From: Streptomyces spinosisporus
GTDB taxonomy: Bacteria > Actinomycetota > Actinomycetes > Streptomycetales > Streptomycetaceae
Direction of reading: 5' to 3'
Length of the DNA stretch: 64,000 nucleotides
NCBI RefSeq assembly: GCF_022698145.1
Contig: NZ_JALDAX010000001.1
Coordinates: 62,001 to 126,000 of the forward strand
In this document: positions 1 to 8,508 of the stretch, piece by piece
Position numbering within the stretch: position 1 is the first letter of the stretch
Layout: each line of letters opens with the position of its first letter
Notes under the pieces: generated by a model
The model's database searches: none
What the model was told of the DNA's origin: nothing
The model's input: only the letters and a program-made list of their open reading frames with translations
Program-made: the position numbers and the translations under genes

Positions 1-408
1 AACAGCTTCGTCGCACCGATCTCCGGATCGTACGTCTCGACGGGTTACAAGACCGGTGGCTCCCTGTGGTCCTCCGGCAGCCATACCGGCGTCGACTTCC
101 ACGCCGCGAGCGGCACGAGCGTCCACGCGGTCGGCGCCGGCACCGTCGTCAGCACCGGCTGGGGCGGCGCCTATGGCAACGAGATCGTCATCAAGATGCA
201 CGACGGCACGTACACCCAGTACGGCCACCTGTCGTCCATCGGCGTCTCGGTGGGCCAGACGGTCACCCCGGGGCAGCAGATAGGCCTGTCCGGCGCCACC
301 GGCAACACCACCGGACCGCATCTGCACTTCGAGGCCCGTACGACGCCCGAGTACGGCTCGGACATCGACCCCGTCGCCTACCTGCGCTCGCACGGCGTGA
401 ACGTCTGA
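1..408 (+). CDS. M23 family metallopeptidase, C-terminal part
   Basis: The window opens inside this gene; 135 residues and the stop are visible. It is the catalytic domain of an M23 (lysostaphin-type) zinc endopeptidase that cuts peptide cross-links in peptidoglycan outside the membrane. The zinc ligands are visible as HTGVD near residue 29 and HLH near residue 109, separated by the family's glycine-rich beta strands (YGNEIVIKM, YGHLSSIGVSVGQTV). It ends just after the domain, as in Streptomyces peptidases that carry a signal peptide and linker or LysM region upstream, but that part is outside the window. A strong hairpin follows. Confidence 0.93.
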   Translation, partial: NSFVAPISGSYVSTGYKTGGSLWSSGSHTGVDFHAASGTSVHAVGAGTVVSTGWGGAYGNEIVIKMHDGTYTQYGHLSSIGVSVGQTVTPGQQIGLSGATGNTTGPHLHFEARTTPEYGSDIDPVAYLRSHGVNV

Positions 409-430
409 CGCACCCGAAGCGATCTCCGCG

Positions 431-458
431 AGGCCCCGGCTCCCGAGCCGGGGCCTTT
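431..458 (+). terminator. Rho-independent-like hairpin after the M23 gene
   Basis: GGCCCCGGCTC pairs with GAGCCGGGGCC around a two-base loop, followed by TTTCG. It sits about 25 bp after the stop codon and probably ends the peptidase transcript. Confidence 0.7.
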
Positions 459-467
459 CGATGTTTC

Positions 468-519
468 GCCGACCCGCCGACCCGCCGACCCGCCGACCCG
501 CTGCCCCGCCGTCCCGCCG
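468..519. repeat. 8-bp tandem repeat (GCCGACCC)n
   Basis: Four clean copies of GCCGACCC are followed by degenerate copies (GCTGCCCC, GCCGTCCC). The tract is non-coding, between the peptidase terminator and the GntR gene, and looks like a slippage product. Confidence 0.75.
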
Positions 520-643
520 TCTTACTGTCCAAAAAATATCCATGGATTCCGGCCCGCCGTCGGAAATTCCCGCGCCGTGCAATAGAGTCACGGAACACGC
601 GTCAATCATCGACGTTTCGCGGGGATTAAGTCGGAGGTCGGTC

Positions 644-1339
644 ATGCGTATTCCGGCGCACTCGGTGTGCACGGCGATCCGGGACGACATCGTCGCCGGT
701 GTCCACGAGCGCGGCGGCCGGCTCACCGAGGAACTCCTCGCGCGCCGCTACGGCGTCTCGCGTGTCCCCGTGCGCGAGGCGCTGCGCACCCTGGAGGCGG
801 AGGGGTTCGTGGTGACGCGGCGGCACGCGGGCGCGTGCGTGGCGGAACCGACCGAGCAGGAGGCCGCCGACCTGCTGGAGATGCGCATGCTGCTGGAGCC
901 GCTCGCCGCCTCCAGGGCCGCGCAGCGGCGCACCGAGGCGCACCTGAAGGTGCTGCGCGGTCTGGTCAGACTGGGCCAGGAGCGCGCCAGAGGGGGCAGC
1001 AGCGAGGATCTGCGCTCCCTGGGCGGCTGGTTCCACGAGACGCTCACCCAGGCCTCCGGCAGCCCCGCGCTGACCTCGATGCTGACCCAGCTGCGACACA
1101 AGATCGCCTGGATGTACGCCGTGGAGGTGCCCGCCAACCCCACGGAGTCCTGGACGGAGCACGGTGCGATCGTCGACGCGGTGGCGCGCGGGGACAGCGA
1201 GCGCGCGCGGTCGGTGACGGCACTGCACACCGAGCGCTCCAGCGCGGCCCACCGGCTGCGCTTCGCCCCCGGCGCGGTCCGCGCCGACCGTGTGAGGACC
1301 TCGCAACATGCCGTAAACGTGACGGGTCTTCAGCATTAA
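644..1339 (+). CDS. GntR/FadR-family transcriptional regulator (FCD domain)
   Basis: Predicted DNA-binding repressor of 231 residues. An N-terminal winged helix (residues 6-60, with LARRYGVSRVPVREALRTLE as the GntR signature) is followed by an all-helical FCD effector domain (residues 75-210). The start at 644 has GGAGG six bases upstream; longer in-frame openings run back into the repeat tract. It converges on ptsH with a shared hairpin between them. That position suggests, but does not prove, a link to PTS or carbon control. The effector cannot be read from sequence. Confidence 0.9.
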   Translation: MRIPAHSVCTAIRDDIVAGVHERGGRLTEELLARRYGVSRVPVREALRTLEAEGFVVTRRHAGACVAEPTEQEAADLLEMRMLLEPLAASRAAQRRTEAHLKVLRGLVRLGQERARGGSSEDLRSLGGWFHETLTQASGSPALTSMLTQLRHKIAWMYAVEVPANPTESWTEHGAIVDAVARGDSERARSVTALHTERSSAAHRLRFAPGAVRADRVRTSQHAVNVTGLQH

Positions 1340-1453
1340 CATACGCGCCGTATACAAAGAGCAGTAATTTCGCGGGGGATTATTCTTGCTGCCCTCGATC
1401 GGAAATTCGACCGCCGTCGGCCGGGAATGCCGACGGTCCGGCACATGAAATGC

Positions 1454-1487
1454 GAAGGGCCCGCCCGGTAATTCGGACGAGCCCTTC
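1454..1487. terminator. Bidirectional hairpin between the GntR gene and ptsH
   Basis: GAAGGGC at 1454-1460 pairs with GCCCTTC at 1481-1487, with partial pairing inside. It lies between two convergent genes, so it could end both transcripts. The rest of 1340-1500 shows nothing else recognisable. Confidence 0.6.
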
Positions 1488-1500
1488 AGGGGTGCCGCGG

Positions 1501-1782
1501 TCAGACGGTCTCGGGGAGTTCCTCCAGGCCCTCGGAGACCAGCTTGGCCAGCCGGTCCAGGGCGGCGTCCGCGCCCTCGGCGTCGGAGGCGAGGACGATC
1601 TCCTCGCCGCCCTGGGCGCCGAGGCCGAGGACGGCCAGCATGGAGGCCGCGTTGACGGGGTTGCCGTCGGCCTTGGCGATCGTCACCGGGATGCCTGCGG
1701 CCGTGGCGGCCCGGACGAAGATGGAGGCGGGGCGGGCGTGGAGACCCTCGGCCCAGCCGACGTTGACGCGGCGCTCAGCCAT
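1501..1782 (-). CDS. ptsH: Phosphocarrier protein HPr of the sugar PTS
   Basis: HPr passes phosphate from enzyme I to the sugar-specific EIIA domains in the cytoplasm. At 93 residues it has normal length. His15 in GLHARP is the phosphorylated residue, and Ser47 in NAASMLAVL sits where the regulatory serine of Firmicute HPr lies. Whether that serine is used in Streptomyces is doubtful. GAAGGG precedes the ATG. The gene is divergent from patA across 236 bp. Enzyme I is not in the window; in Streptomyces the PTS genes are scattered. Confidence 0.97.
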   Translation of the reverse strand: MAERRVNVGWAEGLHARPASIFVRAATAAGIPVTIAKADGNPVNAASMLAVLGLGAQGGEEIVLASDAEGADAALDRLAKLVSEGLEELPETV

Positions 1783-2018
1783 GTGATGCTGCCCTTCGGT
1801 GTTCAGGGTTGTCTAGACCAGTTTCCCACAACGTGAAGCATGCCCGGAGCGGGCCTGCGTCCGTCCGGGGGTGGGGTGTCGGGCCGCGGCCTCGGCCCGA
1901 CGTGCGTCCTTGCCGAAGTTCCCGGCGGGCCGCTCACGGCGGACCGCCGTTTCTGCATGGACGTTTCTCCACAGACTGCCTCGCGCCGTTGCCGGACGCG
2001 AGCCGTACTCTGGGGCCC

Positions 2019-4847
2019 ATGCAGACCTCGTCGGACCGGCACGAGTATCCCGCCCACTGGGAGGCCGACGTGGTGCTGCGCGACGGCGGCACCGCACGCA
2101 TCCGCCCCATCACCGTCGATGACGCAGAGCGCCTGGTCAGCTTCTACGAGCAGGTGTCGGACGAGTCGAAGTACTACCGCTTCTTCGCGCCCTACCCGCG
2201 ACTGTCCGCAAAGGACGTCCACCGCTTCACGCACCACGACTTTGTGGACCGGGTGGGACTCGCGGCCACGATCGGCGGCGAGTTCATCGCCACCGTACGC
2301 TACGACCGCGTCGGCGCCGACGGAATGCCCGCGTCCGCACCCTCCGACGAGGCCGAGGTGGCCTTCCTGGTCCAGGACGCCCACCAGGGGCGCGGCGTCG
2401 CCTCCGCCCTCCTCGAACACATCGCGGCGGTCGCCCGCGAGCGGGGCATCCGCCGCTTCACCGCCGAGGTGCTCCCCGCCAACGTCAAGATGATCAAGGT
2501 GTTCACGGACGCCGGGTACACGCAGAAGCGCAGCTTCGAGGACGGCGTCGTACGCCTGGAGTTCGACATCGAACCCACCGACCGCTCGCTCGCCGTGCAG
2601 CACGCGCGCGAACAGCGCGCCGAGGCGCGGTCCGTGCGGCGGCTGCTGATGCCCGGTTCCGTCGCCGTCGTCGGCACCGGCCGCACCCCCGGCGGCGTGG
2701 GCCGCAGCATCCTCGACAACATCCGGGACGCCGGCTTCACCGGATCGCTCCACGCCGTGAACAAGGCGCTCCCCGAGGACGTCAAGGAACTCGACGGAGT
2801 GCCCGCCTTCCGCTCGGTGCAGGACATCGACGGACCCGTCGACCTCGCGGTGGTCGCCGTGCCCGCCGAGCAGGTGCCCGAGGTCGTCACCGAGTGCGGC
2901 GAGCACGGAGTGCAGGGGCTCGTCGTCGTCTCCGCCGGGTACGCCGAGAGCGGCCCCGAAGGACGCGAGCGCCAGCGCGAACTGGTGCGGCACGCGCGCA
3001 CGTACGGCATGCGGATCATCGGGCCGAACGCCTTCGGCATCATCAACAACTCGCCCGACGTCCGGCTGAACGCCTCCCTCGCCCCCGAGCTGCCCCGCCC
3101 CGGCCGCATCGGCCTGTTCGCCCAGTCCGGCGCCATCGGCATCGCGCTGCTGTCCCGGCTGCAGCGCCGCGGCGGCGGAGTCACCGGCGTCACGGGCGTC
3201 TCCACCTTCGTGTCGTCCGGCAACCGCGCGGACGTGTCCGGCAACGACGTGCTCCAGTACTGGTACGACGACCCGGACACCGACGTCGTCCTCATGTACC
3301 TGGAGTCCATCGGCAACCCGCGCAAGTTCACCCGCCTCGCCCGGCGCACCGCCGCCGCCAAGCCGCTGGTCGTGGTGCAGGGCTCCGGCTCCGCTCCGCA
3401 GGGTCACGCCGTACGGGCCACACGGCTGCCGCACGCCACGGTGTCCGCGCTGCTCAGACAGGCCGGCGTGATCCGCGTGGACACCATCACCGAACTGGTC
3501 GACGCCGGTCTGCTGCTCGCACGCCAGCCGCTGCCGACCGGCCCGCGGGTGGCGATCCTCGGGAACTCCGAGTCGCTCGGCCTGCTGACCTACGACGCCT
3601 GCCTCTCCGAGGGGCTCAGGCCGCTCAGGCCGCTGGACCTGACCACCGAGGCCTCGGCGGGCGACTTCCACGCCGCCCTGTCGCGGGCGCTCGCGGACGA
3701 CTCGTGCGACGCGGTCGTGGTGACGGCGATCCCGGCCATCGGCGAGGGCTCGCCGGGCGACGCGGAGCTCGCGAAGGCGCTGCGGTCCGCGGCCGAGCAG
3801 GTGCCGGGCAAGCCGGTGCTCGTGGTCCATGTGGAGCTCGGCGGACTCGCCGAGGCGCTGTCGGCCGCGGCCGGCACCGCGCCGAAGCCGGACGCCCGGG
3901 CCTCCGGCGCCCGCCGGCTGCGCCCCTCGCAGCAGCTGCCCCCACCGGTGCAGAGCCAGGAACCCACCGCCTCCGAGGCCGCCCCCCGCCTCATCCCCGC
4001 CTACCCCGCCGCCGAGCGCGCCGTCCGCGCCCTCGCCGAGGCCGTGCACTACGCCCAGTGGCGCCGCGAGGCCGCCGAGCCCGGCAAGGTGCCCGAGTAC
4101 GAGGACATCGACGAGAAGGGCGCGGCCCGCCTCATCGACGGCATGCTCGCGCGCGGTCAGGGGCTCACCCTCGGGACCGAGGAGACGCACGAACTCCTCG
4201 GGCGGTACGGCATCGCCGTGCGCAAGGCGGTCCCCGCGTTCACCCCGGACGACGCCGCGCGGGCCGCCGCGGACGTCGGCTACCCGGTCGCCCTCAAGGC
4301 CACCGCCCCGCACCTGCGCCACCGCGCCGACCTGGGCGGCGTACGGCTGGATCTCGCCGACGAGGAGCAACTGCGGCGGGCGTACACCGAGTTGACCGAG
4401 CTGTTCGGCAAGCCGGAGGAGCTGCGGCCGGTGGTGCAGCAGATGGCGCCGCGCGGTGTGGACACGGTCGTGCGCGCCGTGATCGACCCGGCGGCCGGAG
4501 CCGTGCTGTCCTTCGGGCTCGCCGGAGCCGCCTCCCAGCTGCTCGGCGACATGGCGCACCGGCTGGTTCCGGTCACCGACCGGGAGGCCGGCTCCCTCGT
4601 CCGGTCGATACGGACGGCTCCGCTGCTGTTCGGCTGGCGCGGCTCGACGCCCGTGGACACACCCGCGCTGGAGGAGCTGCTGCTGCGGGTGTCACGGCTG
4701 GTCGACGACCACCCGGAAGTGGTGGCGGTGACCCTGGAGCCGGTCGTCGTGGCGCCGCACGGCCTGACCGTCCTCGGCGCCTCCGTCCGCCTGGCGCCGC
4801 CGCCCGCCCGCGACGACCTCGGCCCGCGTACGCTTCCCGTCTACTGA
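2019..4847 (+). CDS. patA: PatA-type protein acetyltransferase fused to an NDP-forming acyl-CoA synthetase
   Basis: 942-residue fusion. Residues 15-190 form a GNAT acetyltransferase domain (acetyl-CoA loop HQGRGVAS at 122-129). Then come a CoA-binding Rossmann domain starting near LMPGSVAVVGTG, succinyl-CoA-ligase-like domains, and a C-terminal ATP-grasp domain from about residue 700. GNAT at the N-terminus is the unusual order reported for S. lividans PatA, which acetylates and inactivates acetoacetyl-CoA synthetase; E. coli PatZ has it at the C-terminus. I saw no histidine typical of active ligases, so that half may sense acetyl-CoA. TACTCT seven bases upstream of the ATG suggests a leaderless transcript; no clear ribosome-binding site is present. 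Confidence 0.9.
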   Translation: MQTSSDRHEYPAHWEADVVLRDGGTARIRPITVDDAERLVSFYEQVSDESKYYRFFAPYPRLSAKDVHRFTHHDFVDRVGLAATIGGEFIATVRYDRVGADGMPASAPSDEAEVAFLVQDAHQGRGVASALLEHIAAVARERGIRRFTAEVLPANVKMIKVFTDAGYTQKRSFEDGVVRLEFDIEPTDRSLAVQHAREQRAEARSVRRLLMPGSVAVVGTGRTPGGVGRSILDNIRDAGFTGSLHAVNKALPEDVKELDGVPAFRSVQDIDGPVDLAVVAVPAEQVPEVVTECGEHGVQGLVVVSAGYAESGPEGRERQRELVRHARTYGMRIIGPNAFGIINNSPDVRLNASLAPELPRPGRIGLFAQSGAIGIALLSRLQRRGGGVTGVTGVSTFVSSGNRADVSGNDVLQYWYDDPDTDVVLMYLESIGNPRKFTRLARRTAAAKPLVVVQGSGSAPQGHAVRATRLPHATVSALLRQAGVIRVDTITELVDAGLLLARQPLPTGPRVAILGNSESLGLLTYDACLSEGLRPLRPLDLTTEASAGDFHAALSRALADDSCDAVVVTAIPAIGEGSPGDAELAKALRSAAEQVPGKPVLVVHVELGGLAEALSAAAGTAPKPDARASGARRLRPSQQLPPPVQSQEPTASEAAPRLIPAYPAAERAVRALAEAVHYAQWRREAAEPGKVPEYEDIDEKGAARLIDGMLARGQGLTLGTEETHELLGRYGIAVRKAVPAFTPDDAARAAADVGYPVALKATAPHLRHRADLGGVRLDLADEEQLRRAYTELTELFGKPEELRPVVQQMAPRGVDTVVRAVIDPAAGAVLSFGLAGAASQLLGDMAHRLVPVTDREAGSLVRSIRTAPLLFGWRGSTPVDTPALEELLLRVSRLVDDHPEVVAVTLEPVVVAPHGLTVLGASVRLAPPPARDDLGPRTLPVY

Positions 4848-4924
4848 GCCCTGTGGCAGGCCGTGTACACGGACAACACCTGACCGGTGCCTTACGGCCA
4901 CCGCACCCCCGTAGGATGGGCGTC

Positions 4925-5512
4925 ATGGCCAAGACCAGTACGACGACCCAGGGGCTGCGAGCGGCGATCGAGCGCAGCGGCTACTACCCGGCCCTCGTGG
5001 CCGAGGCGGTGGAGGCCGCCGTGGGCGGCGAGCCCATCCGGTCGTATCTGGTCCACCAGGAGACGACGTTCGACCAGAACGAGGTGCGGCGGCATGTGAC
5101 CGTGCTCGTCCTCACCGGCAACCGCTTCATCGTCAGCCACACCGACGAGCAGGCGGCGGACGACACGTCCCCGACGCCGTACGCCACGACCTCGACGGAG
5201 TCCGTGAAGATCGGCCGGATCTCGTCGGTCGTGCTCAGCCGCGTGGTCGCCAACCCCGAGCAGTACCAGCCGGGCACGCTGCCCCGCGAGGTCGTCCTGA
5301 CCATCGGCTGGGGCGCCGTCTCCCGGATCGACCTGGAGCCCGCCGCCTGCGGCGACCCCAACTGCGAGGCCGACCACGGCTACACGGGCAGCTCGACCGC
5401 GGACGACCTCAGCCTGCGCGTCAGCGAGGCCGGGGACGGCCCGGAGACGGTGCGCCAGGCGCTCGCCTTCGCCCAGTCACTCTCCGAGGCGACCGCGGAC
5501 GCGACCCGCTGA
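4925..5512 (+). CDS. Conserved actinobacterial protein, DUF5998-like
   Basis: 195-residue soluble protein with no signal peptide or membrane segment. I believe it is the DUF5998 family, found beside a phosphodiesterase gene in many actinomycetes; function unknown. A CGDPNCEADHG segment with two cysteines near residue 143 could bind metal. AGGA eight bases upstream supports ATG 4925; an in-frame ATG at 4916 is less well placed. Its TGA overlaps the next ATG (TGATG), so the two are probably co-translated. Confidence 0.8.
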   Translation: MAKTSTTTQGLRAAIERSGYYPALVAEAVEAAVGGEPIRSYLVHQETTFDQNEVRRHVTVLVLTGNRFIVSHTDEQAADDTSPTPYATTSTESVKIGRISSVVLSRVVANPEQYQPGTLPREVVLTIGWGAVSRIDLEPAACGDPNCEADHGYTGSSTADDLSLRVSEAGDGPETVRQALAFAQSLSEATADATR

Positions 5513-6705
5513 TGGTGCACGCCACCTCCTGGGACGCCGACCCCGAACCCCTCGCCGTCGACTCGGCGCCGCTGCCCGAGTACGGCAGCGGCTCCCTCGC
5601 CGACCTGCTGCCCACGCTGGCCGCGGGCATGGCGGTGCCGGGCATGACGGCCGCGATCACCGAGCTGACCCCCGCCGACCGCAACTGCGTCTTCCTGATC
5701 GACGGGCTCGGCTGGGAGCAGCTCAGGGCGCACCCGGACGAGGCCCCGTATCTGACCTCGCTCCTGGGCAGCTCGCGCGGCGGCACCGGGCGCCCGCTGA
5801 CCACCGGCTACCCCGCGACCACCGCGACCTCCCTCGCCTCCGTCGGCACCGGCCTGCCGCCCGGCGTGCACGGCCTGCCCGGCTACACCGCGCGCAACCC
5901 CGAGACCGGCGAGCTGATGAACCAGCTGCGCTGGCAGCCGTGGACCCCGCCCGCCAAGTGGCAGCCGTACCCCACCGTCTTCCAGCTGGCCCACGACGCG
6001 GGTGTGCACGCGGCCCAGGTGTCCTCGCCCACCTTCGAGACCACGCCGCTGACCAAGGTCGCGCTCAGTGGCGGAACGTTCCACGGGCGGCTGTCCGGCG
6101 AGGAACGCATGGATCTGGCGGCCGAGCAACTGGCCGCCGCGGACCGCTCCCTGGTCTACACGTACTACTCCGAACTCGACGGCGCCGGCCATCGCCACGG
6201 CGTCGCGTCGGACACCTGGCGCGGCCAGCTCATGCACGTCGACCGGCTCGTCCAGCGCCTGGCCGAGCAACTGCCGCCGCACACCGCGCTGTACGTCACC
6301 GCCGACCACGGCATGATCGACATCCCCTTCGACGAGGACCACCGCATCGACTTCGACGCGGACTGGGAGCTCAGGGCGGGCGTCGCCCTCCTCGGCGGCG
6401 AGGGCCGGGCCCGGCATGTCTACGCCGTGCCCGGGGCCGCGAACGACGTGGTGACCTGCTGGCGCGAGGTGCTGGGCGAGCAGTTCTGGGTCGCCTCGCG
6501 CGACGAGGCGATCGCGGCGGGCTGGTTCGGACCGCAGGTCGACGAGCGGGTCCACGCGCGCATCGGCGACGTGGTCGCCGCCGCCCGCGACGACGTCCTG
6601 ATCATCGCCTCCGAGCGGGAGCCGAAGGAGTCGGCGATGGTCGGCAACCACGGTTCGATGACCCCTGCCGAGCAGCTGGTCCCCCTGCTCGAAGTACGCT
6701 CCTGA
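5512..6705 (+). CDS. Nucleotide pyrophosphatase/phosphodiesterase-type alkaline phosphatase superfamily protein
   Basis: 397-residue hydrolase of the type I phosphodiesterase/NPP fold. The metal and nucleophile positions can be followed: LIDGLG (Asp), GYPATTATSLAS (Thr nucleophile), ELDGAGHRHG (Asp and His), TADHGM (Asp-His) and VGNHGSMTPAE (His). No signal peptide is visible, so it is probably cytoplasmic. The likely substrate is a phosphodiester or nucleotide pyrophosphate, which cannot be specified. It is translationally coupled to the gene before it and lies 43 bp ahead of thymidine kinase, consistent with a nucleotide-metabolism neighbourhood. Confidence 0.9.
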   Translation: MVHATSWDADPEPLAVDSAPLPEYGSGSLADLLPTLAAGMAVPGMTAAITELTPADRNCVFLIDGLGWEQLRAHPDEAPYLTSLLGSSRGGTGRPLTTGYPATTATSLASVGTGLPPGVHGLPGYTARNPETGELMNQLRWQPWTPPAKWQPYPTVFQLAHDAGVHAAQVSSPTFETTPLTKVALSGGTFHGRLSGEERMDLAAEQLAAADRSLVYTYYSELDGAGHRHGVASDTWRGQLMHVDRLVQRLAEQLPPHTALYVTADHGMIDIPFDEDHRIDFDADWELRAGVALLGGEGRARHVYAVPGAANDVVTCWREVLGEQFWVASRDEAIAAGWFGPQVDERVHARIGDVVAAARDDVLIIASEREPKESAMVGNHGSMTPAEQLVPLLEVRS

Positions 6706-6748
6706 AGCCGACGCACGATCCTCTTCGCCGAAAGGTGCTCAACTCGAC

Positions 6749-7396
6749 ATGCCCGAGCTGGTGTTCTTCTCCGGAACGATGGACTGCGGGAAGTCGACCC
6801 TCGCTCTGCAGATCGAGCACAACCGTTCGGCGCGGGGCCTGGCAGGCATGATCTTCACGCGGGACGACCGCGCGGGCGAGGGCAAGCTCTCCTCCCGCCT
6901 CGGCCTGGTCACGGACGCGGTGGAGGTCGAGGACGGACAGGACCTGTACGCCTACCTCGTCGACCATCTCTCACAGGGCGGCCGCGCGGACTACGTGATC
7001 GCGGACGAGGCGCAGTTCCTCGCACCGGAGCAGATCGACCAACTCGCGCGCGTGGTCGACGACCTGGGCCTGGACGTCTACGCCTTCGGCATCACGACGG
7101 ACTTCCGCAGCAAGCTCTTCCCCGGCTCCCAGCGCCTGGTCGAACTGGCCGACCGGATCGAGGTCCTCCAGGTCGAGGCCCTGTGCTGGTGCGGCGCCCG
7201 CGCCACCCACAACGCCCGCACGATAGGCGGCGCCATGGTCGTGGAGGGCGCACAGGTCGTCGTGGGCGACGTCAACCAGTCCGACGACATCGGCTACGAG
7301 GTGCTGTGCCGGCGCCACCACCGGCGGCGAATGACGGCGGCGACGTCGGGCTCGGCGGCGCTGTCGCCAGACGTGCTGCCGGTGTCGCAGTCCTAG
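6749..7396 (+). CDS. tdk: Thymidine kinase (type II)
   Basis: Salvage enzyme that phosphorylates thymidine with ATP. The P-loop is GTMDCGKST (residues 9-17), the Walker-B/lasso region is VIADEAQFL, and the zinc-binding cysteines are CWC near residue 153 and a later C-R-R-H. At 215 residues it is slightly long, with a serine-rich tail of about 20 residues. It shares direction with the two upstream genes. The nearest ribosome-binding-like AAAGG is 13 bases from the ATG, farther than usual. Confidence 0.95.
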   Translation: MPELVFFSGTMDCGKSTLALQIEHNRSARGLAGMIFTRDDRAGEGKLSSRLGLVTDAVEVEDGQDLYAYLVDHLSQGGRADYVIADEAQFLAPEQIDQLARVVDDLGLDVYAFGITTDFRSKLFPGSQRLVELADRIEVLQVEALCWCGARATHNARTIGGAMVVEGAQVVVGDVNQSDDIGYEVLCRRHHRRRMTAATSGSAALSPDVLPVSQS

Positions 7397-7422
7397 CAGC
7401 GGTCGGCGGGCCTGCGCACGGC

Positions 7423-8223
7423 TCAGCGCGCGCTCTCGATCAGGGAGAACCGCGCCCCCTCCGGATCGGCCACCGTCGCCACGCGCCCGTGCGCGCTGTC
7501 CTTGGGCGGCGACAGGACGTGGCCGCCCAGATCCGCCAGGCGCTCCACGGCGTCGTCCGCGTCGGCGACCTCGAAGTAGGTGATCCAGTGCGGGCCCCGG
7601 TCACGGGGACAGCTGGTGCCCACGCCGTGGATGCCGGCGACCGGGCGGCCCTCGATCAGCAGCGTCAGGTAGTCGAAGTCGGCGGAGACGACCGGCTCCT
7701 CGTCGTAGCCGAAGACCGTCTCGTAGAACTTGGCCACGCTCACCGACTCGAAGGTCACCAGTTCGTTCCAGGCGGGGGTGCCGGACACGCCCGTGAGGGC
7801 CGTGCCGCGGTGCTCGGCCGCCTGCCAGATGCCGAAGACCGCACCGGAGGGGTCCGAGCCGATCGCGAGCCGGCCGGCCTCGCCGGCGTCCAGGGGGCCC
7901 ACACCGATCGTGCCGCCGCACAGCCGTACCGTCTCGGCGGTCACGTCCACGTCGTCCGAGGCGAGATACGGCGTCCAGGCGATGGGCAGATGGCGGTCCG
8001 GCGGCAGCTGTCCGATGCCGGCCACCTCGTGACCGTCGAGCAGTGCCCGGACGTACGGGCCGAGCTGCTGGGGTCCGGGCTGGAACTCCCAGCCGAACAG
8101 CGCACCGTAGAACTCCTGCGTCGTGGCCAGACCGTGCACCATCAGACTCACCCAGCAGGGCGTGCCGGGCGTGTGCCGGGCGTGACCGCCGCCCGGGCCG
8201 GCCGACTCGCGTGCCTCGGTCAT
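7423..8223 (-). CDS. VOC-family (glyoxalase/bleomycin-resistance fold) protein
   Basis: 266 residues making two VOC modules: residues 22-135 (CWVSLMVHGLATTQEFYGAL) and 150-265 (AWNELVTFESVSVAKFYETV), each ending in a DPxG segment (DPSGAVFGIW and DPEGARFSLIE). Tandem VOC proteins of this size bind hydrophobic ligands or metals, and many are annotated as lyases or hydroxylases without proof. ATG 8223 is preferred because AGGAG is nine bases upstream; a GTG at 8229 is only three bases from it. It converges on tdk. Confidence 0.88.
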   Translation of the reverse strand: MTEARESAGPGGGHARHTPGTPCWVSLMVHGLATTQEFYGALFGWEFQPGPQQLGPYVRALLDGHEVAGIGQLPPDRHLPIAWTPYLASDDVDVTAETVRLCGGTIGVGPLDAGEAGRLAIGSDPSGAVFGIWQAAEHRGTALTGVSGTPAWNELVTFESVSVAKFYETVFGYDEEPVVSADFDYLTLLIEGRPVAGIHGVGTSCPRDRGPHWITYFEVADADDAVERLADLGGHVLSPPKDSAHGRVATVADPEGARFSLIESAR

Positions 8224-8349
8224 CGTCACTCTCTCCTCGGCCTCTCACGGTGGCCGCGTCACGTCCGCTCTCCGGACCTCTGTGCCGATGCTCGCACCAC
8301 CGGTGCTGCCGCGCGCTCCGGGCGCGCCGCCTTCTGAGGAGGATGCCCG

Positions 8350-8436
8350 GTGTGCGGTTTCTCATCCATTTCTGTGCGATTGCCGACGGATGTCGATCAG
8401 CTGTACAGCATGTGCCCGAACCCGTACGCCTCGTGA
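8350..8436 (+). CDS. Possible 28-residue upstream ORF before the rhodanese gene
   Basis: GTG at 8350 with GAGGAGG eight bases before it opens a 28-codon frame containing two cysteines (VCGFSS near the start, YSMCPN near the end). It lies in the 285-bp leader of a sulfur-transfer gene. It could be a leader peptide or chance. The palindrome GCTGTACAGC at 8400-8409 lies inside it. Nothing else was recognised in 8224-8508. Confidence 0.2.
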   Translation: MCGFSSISVRLPTDVDQLYSMCPNPYAS

Positions 8437-8508
8437 TCGGGCCTGTCCGGCCGAGCAGAGTAGTCGGACACGAACGATGCGGCCACCCCGTGCGCAAGGA
8501 TGGTGGCC

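Noticed and set aside
1803..4559. 918-residue minus-strand frame opposite patA
   Set aside because: Its His/Gly/Arg-rich content is the usual antisense shadow of a high-GC gene. The plus-strand frame has clear domains and motifs.
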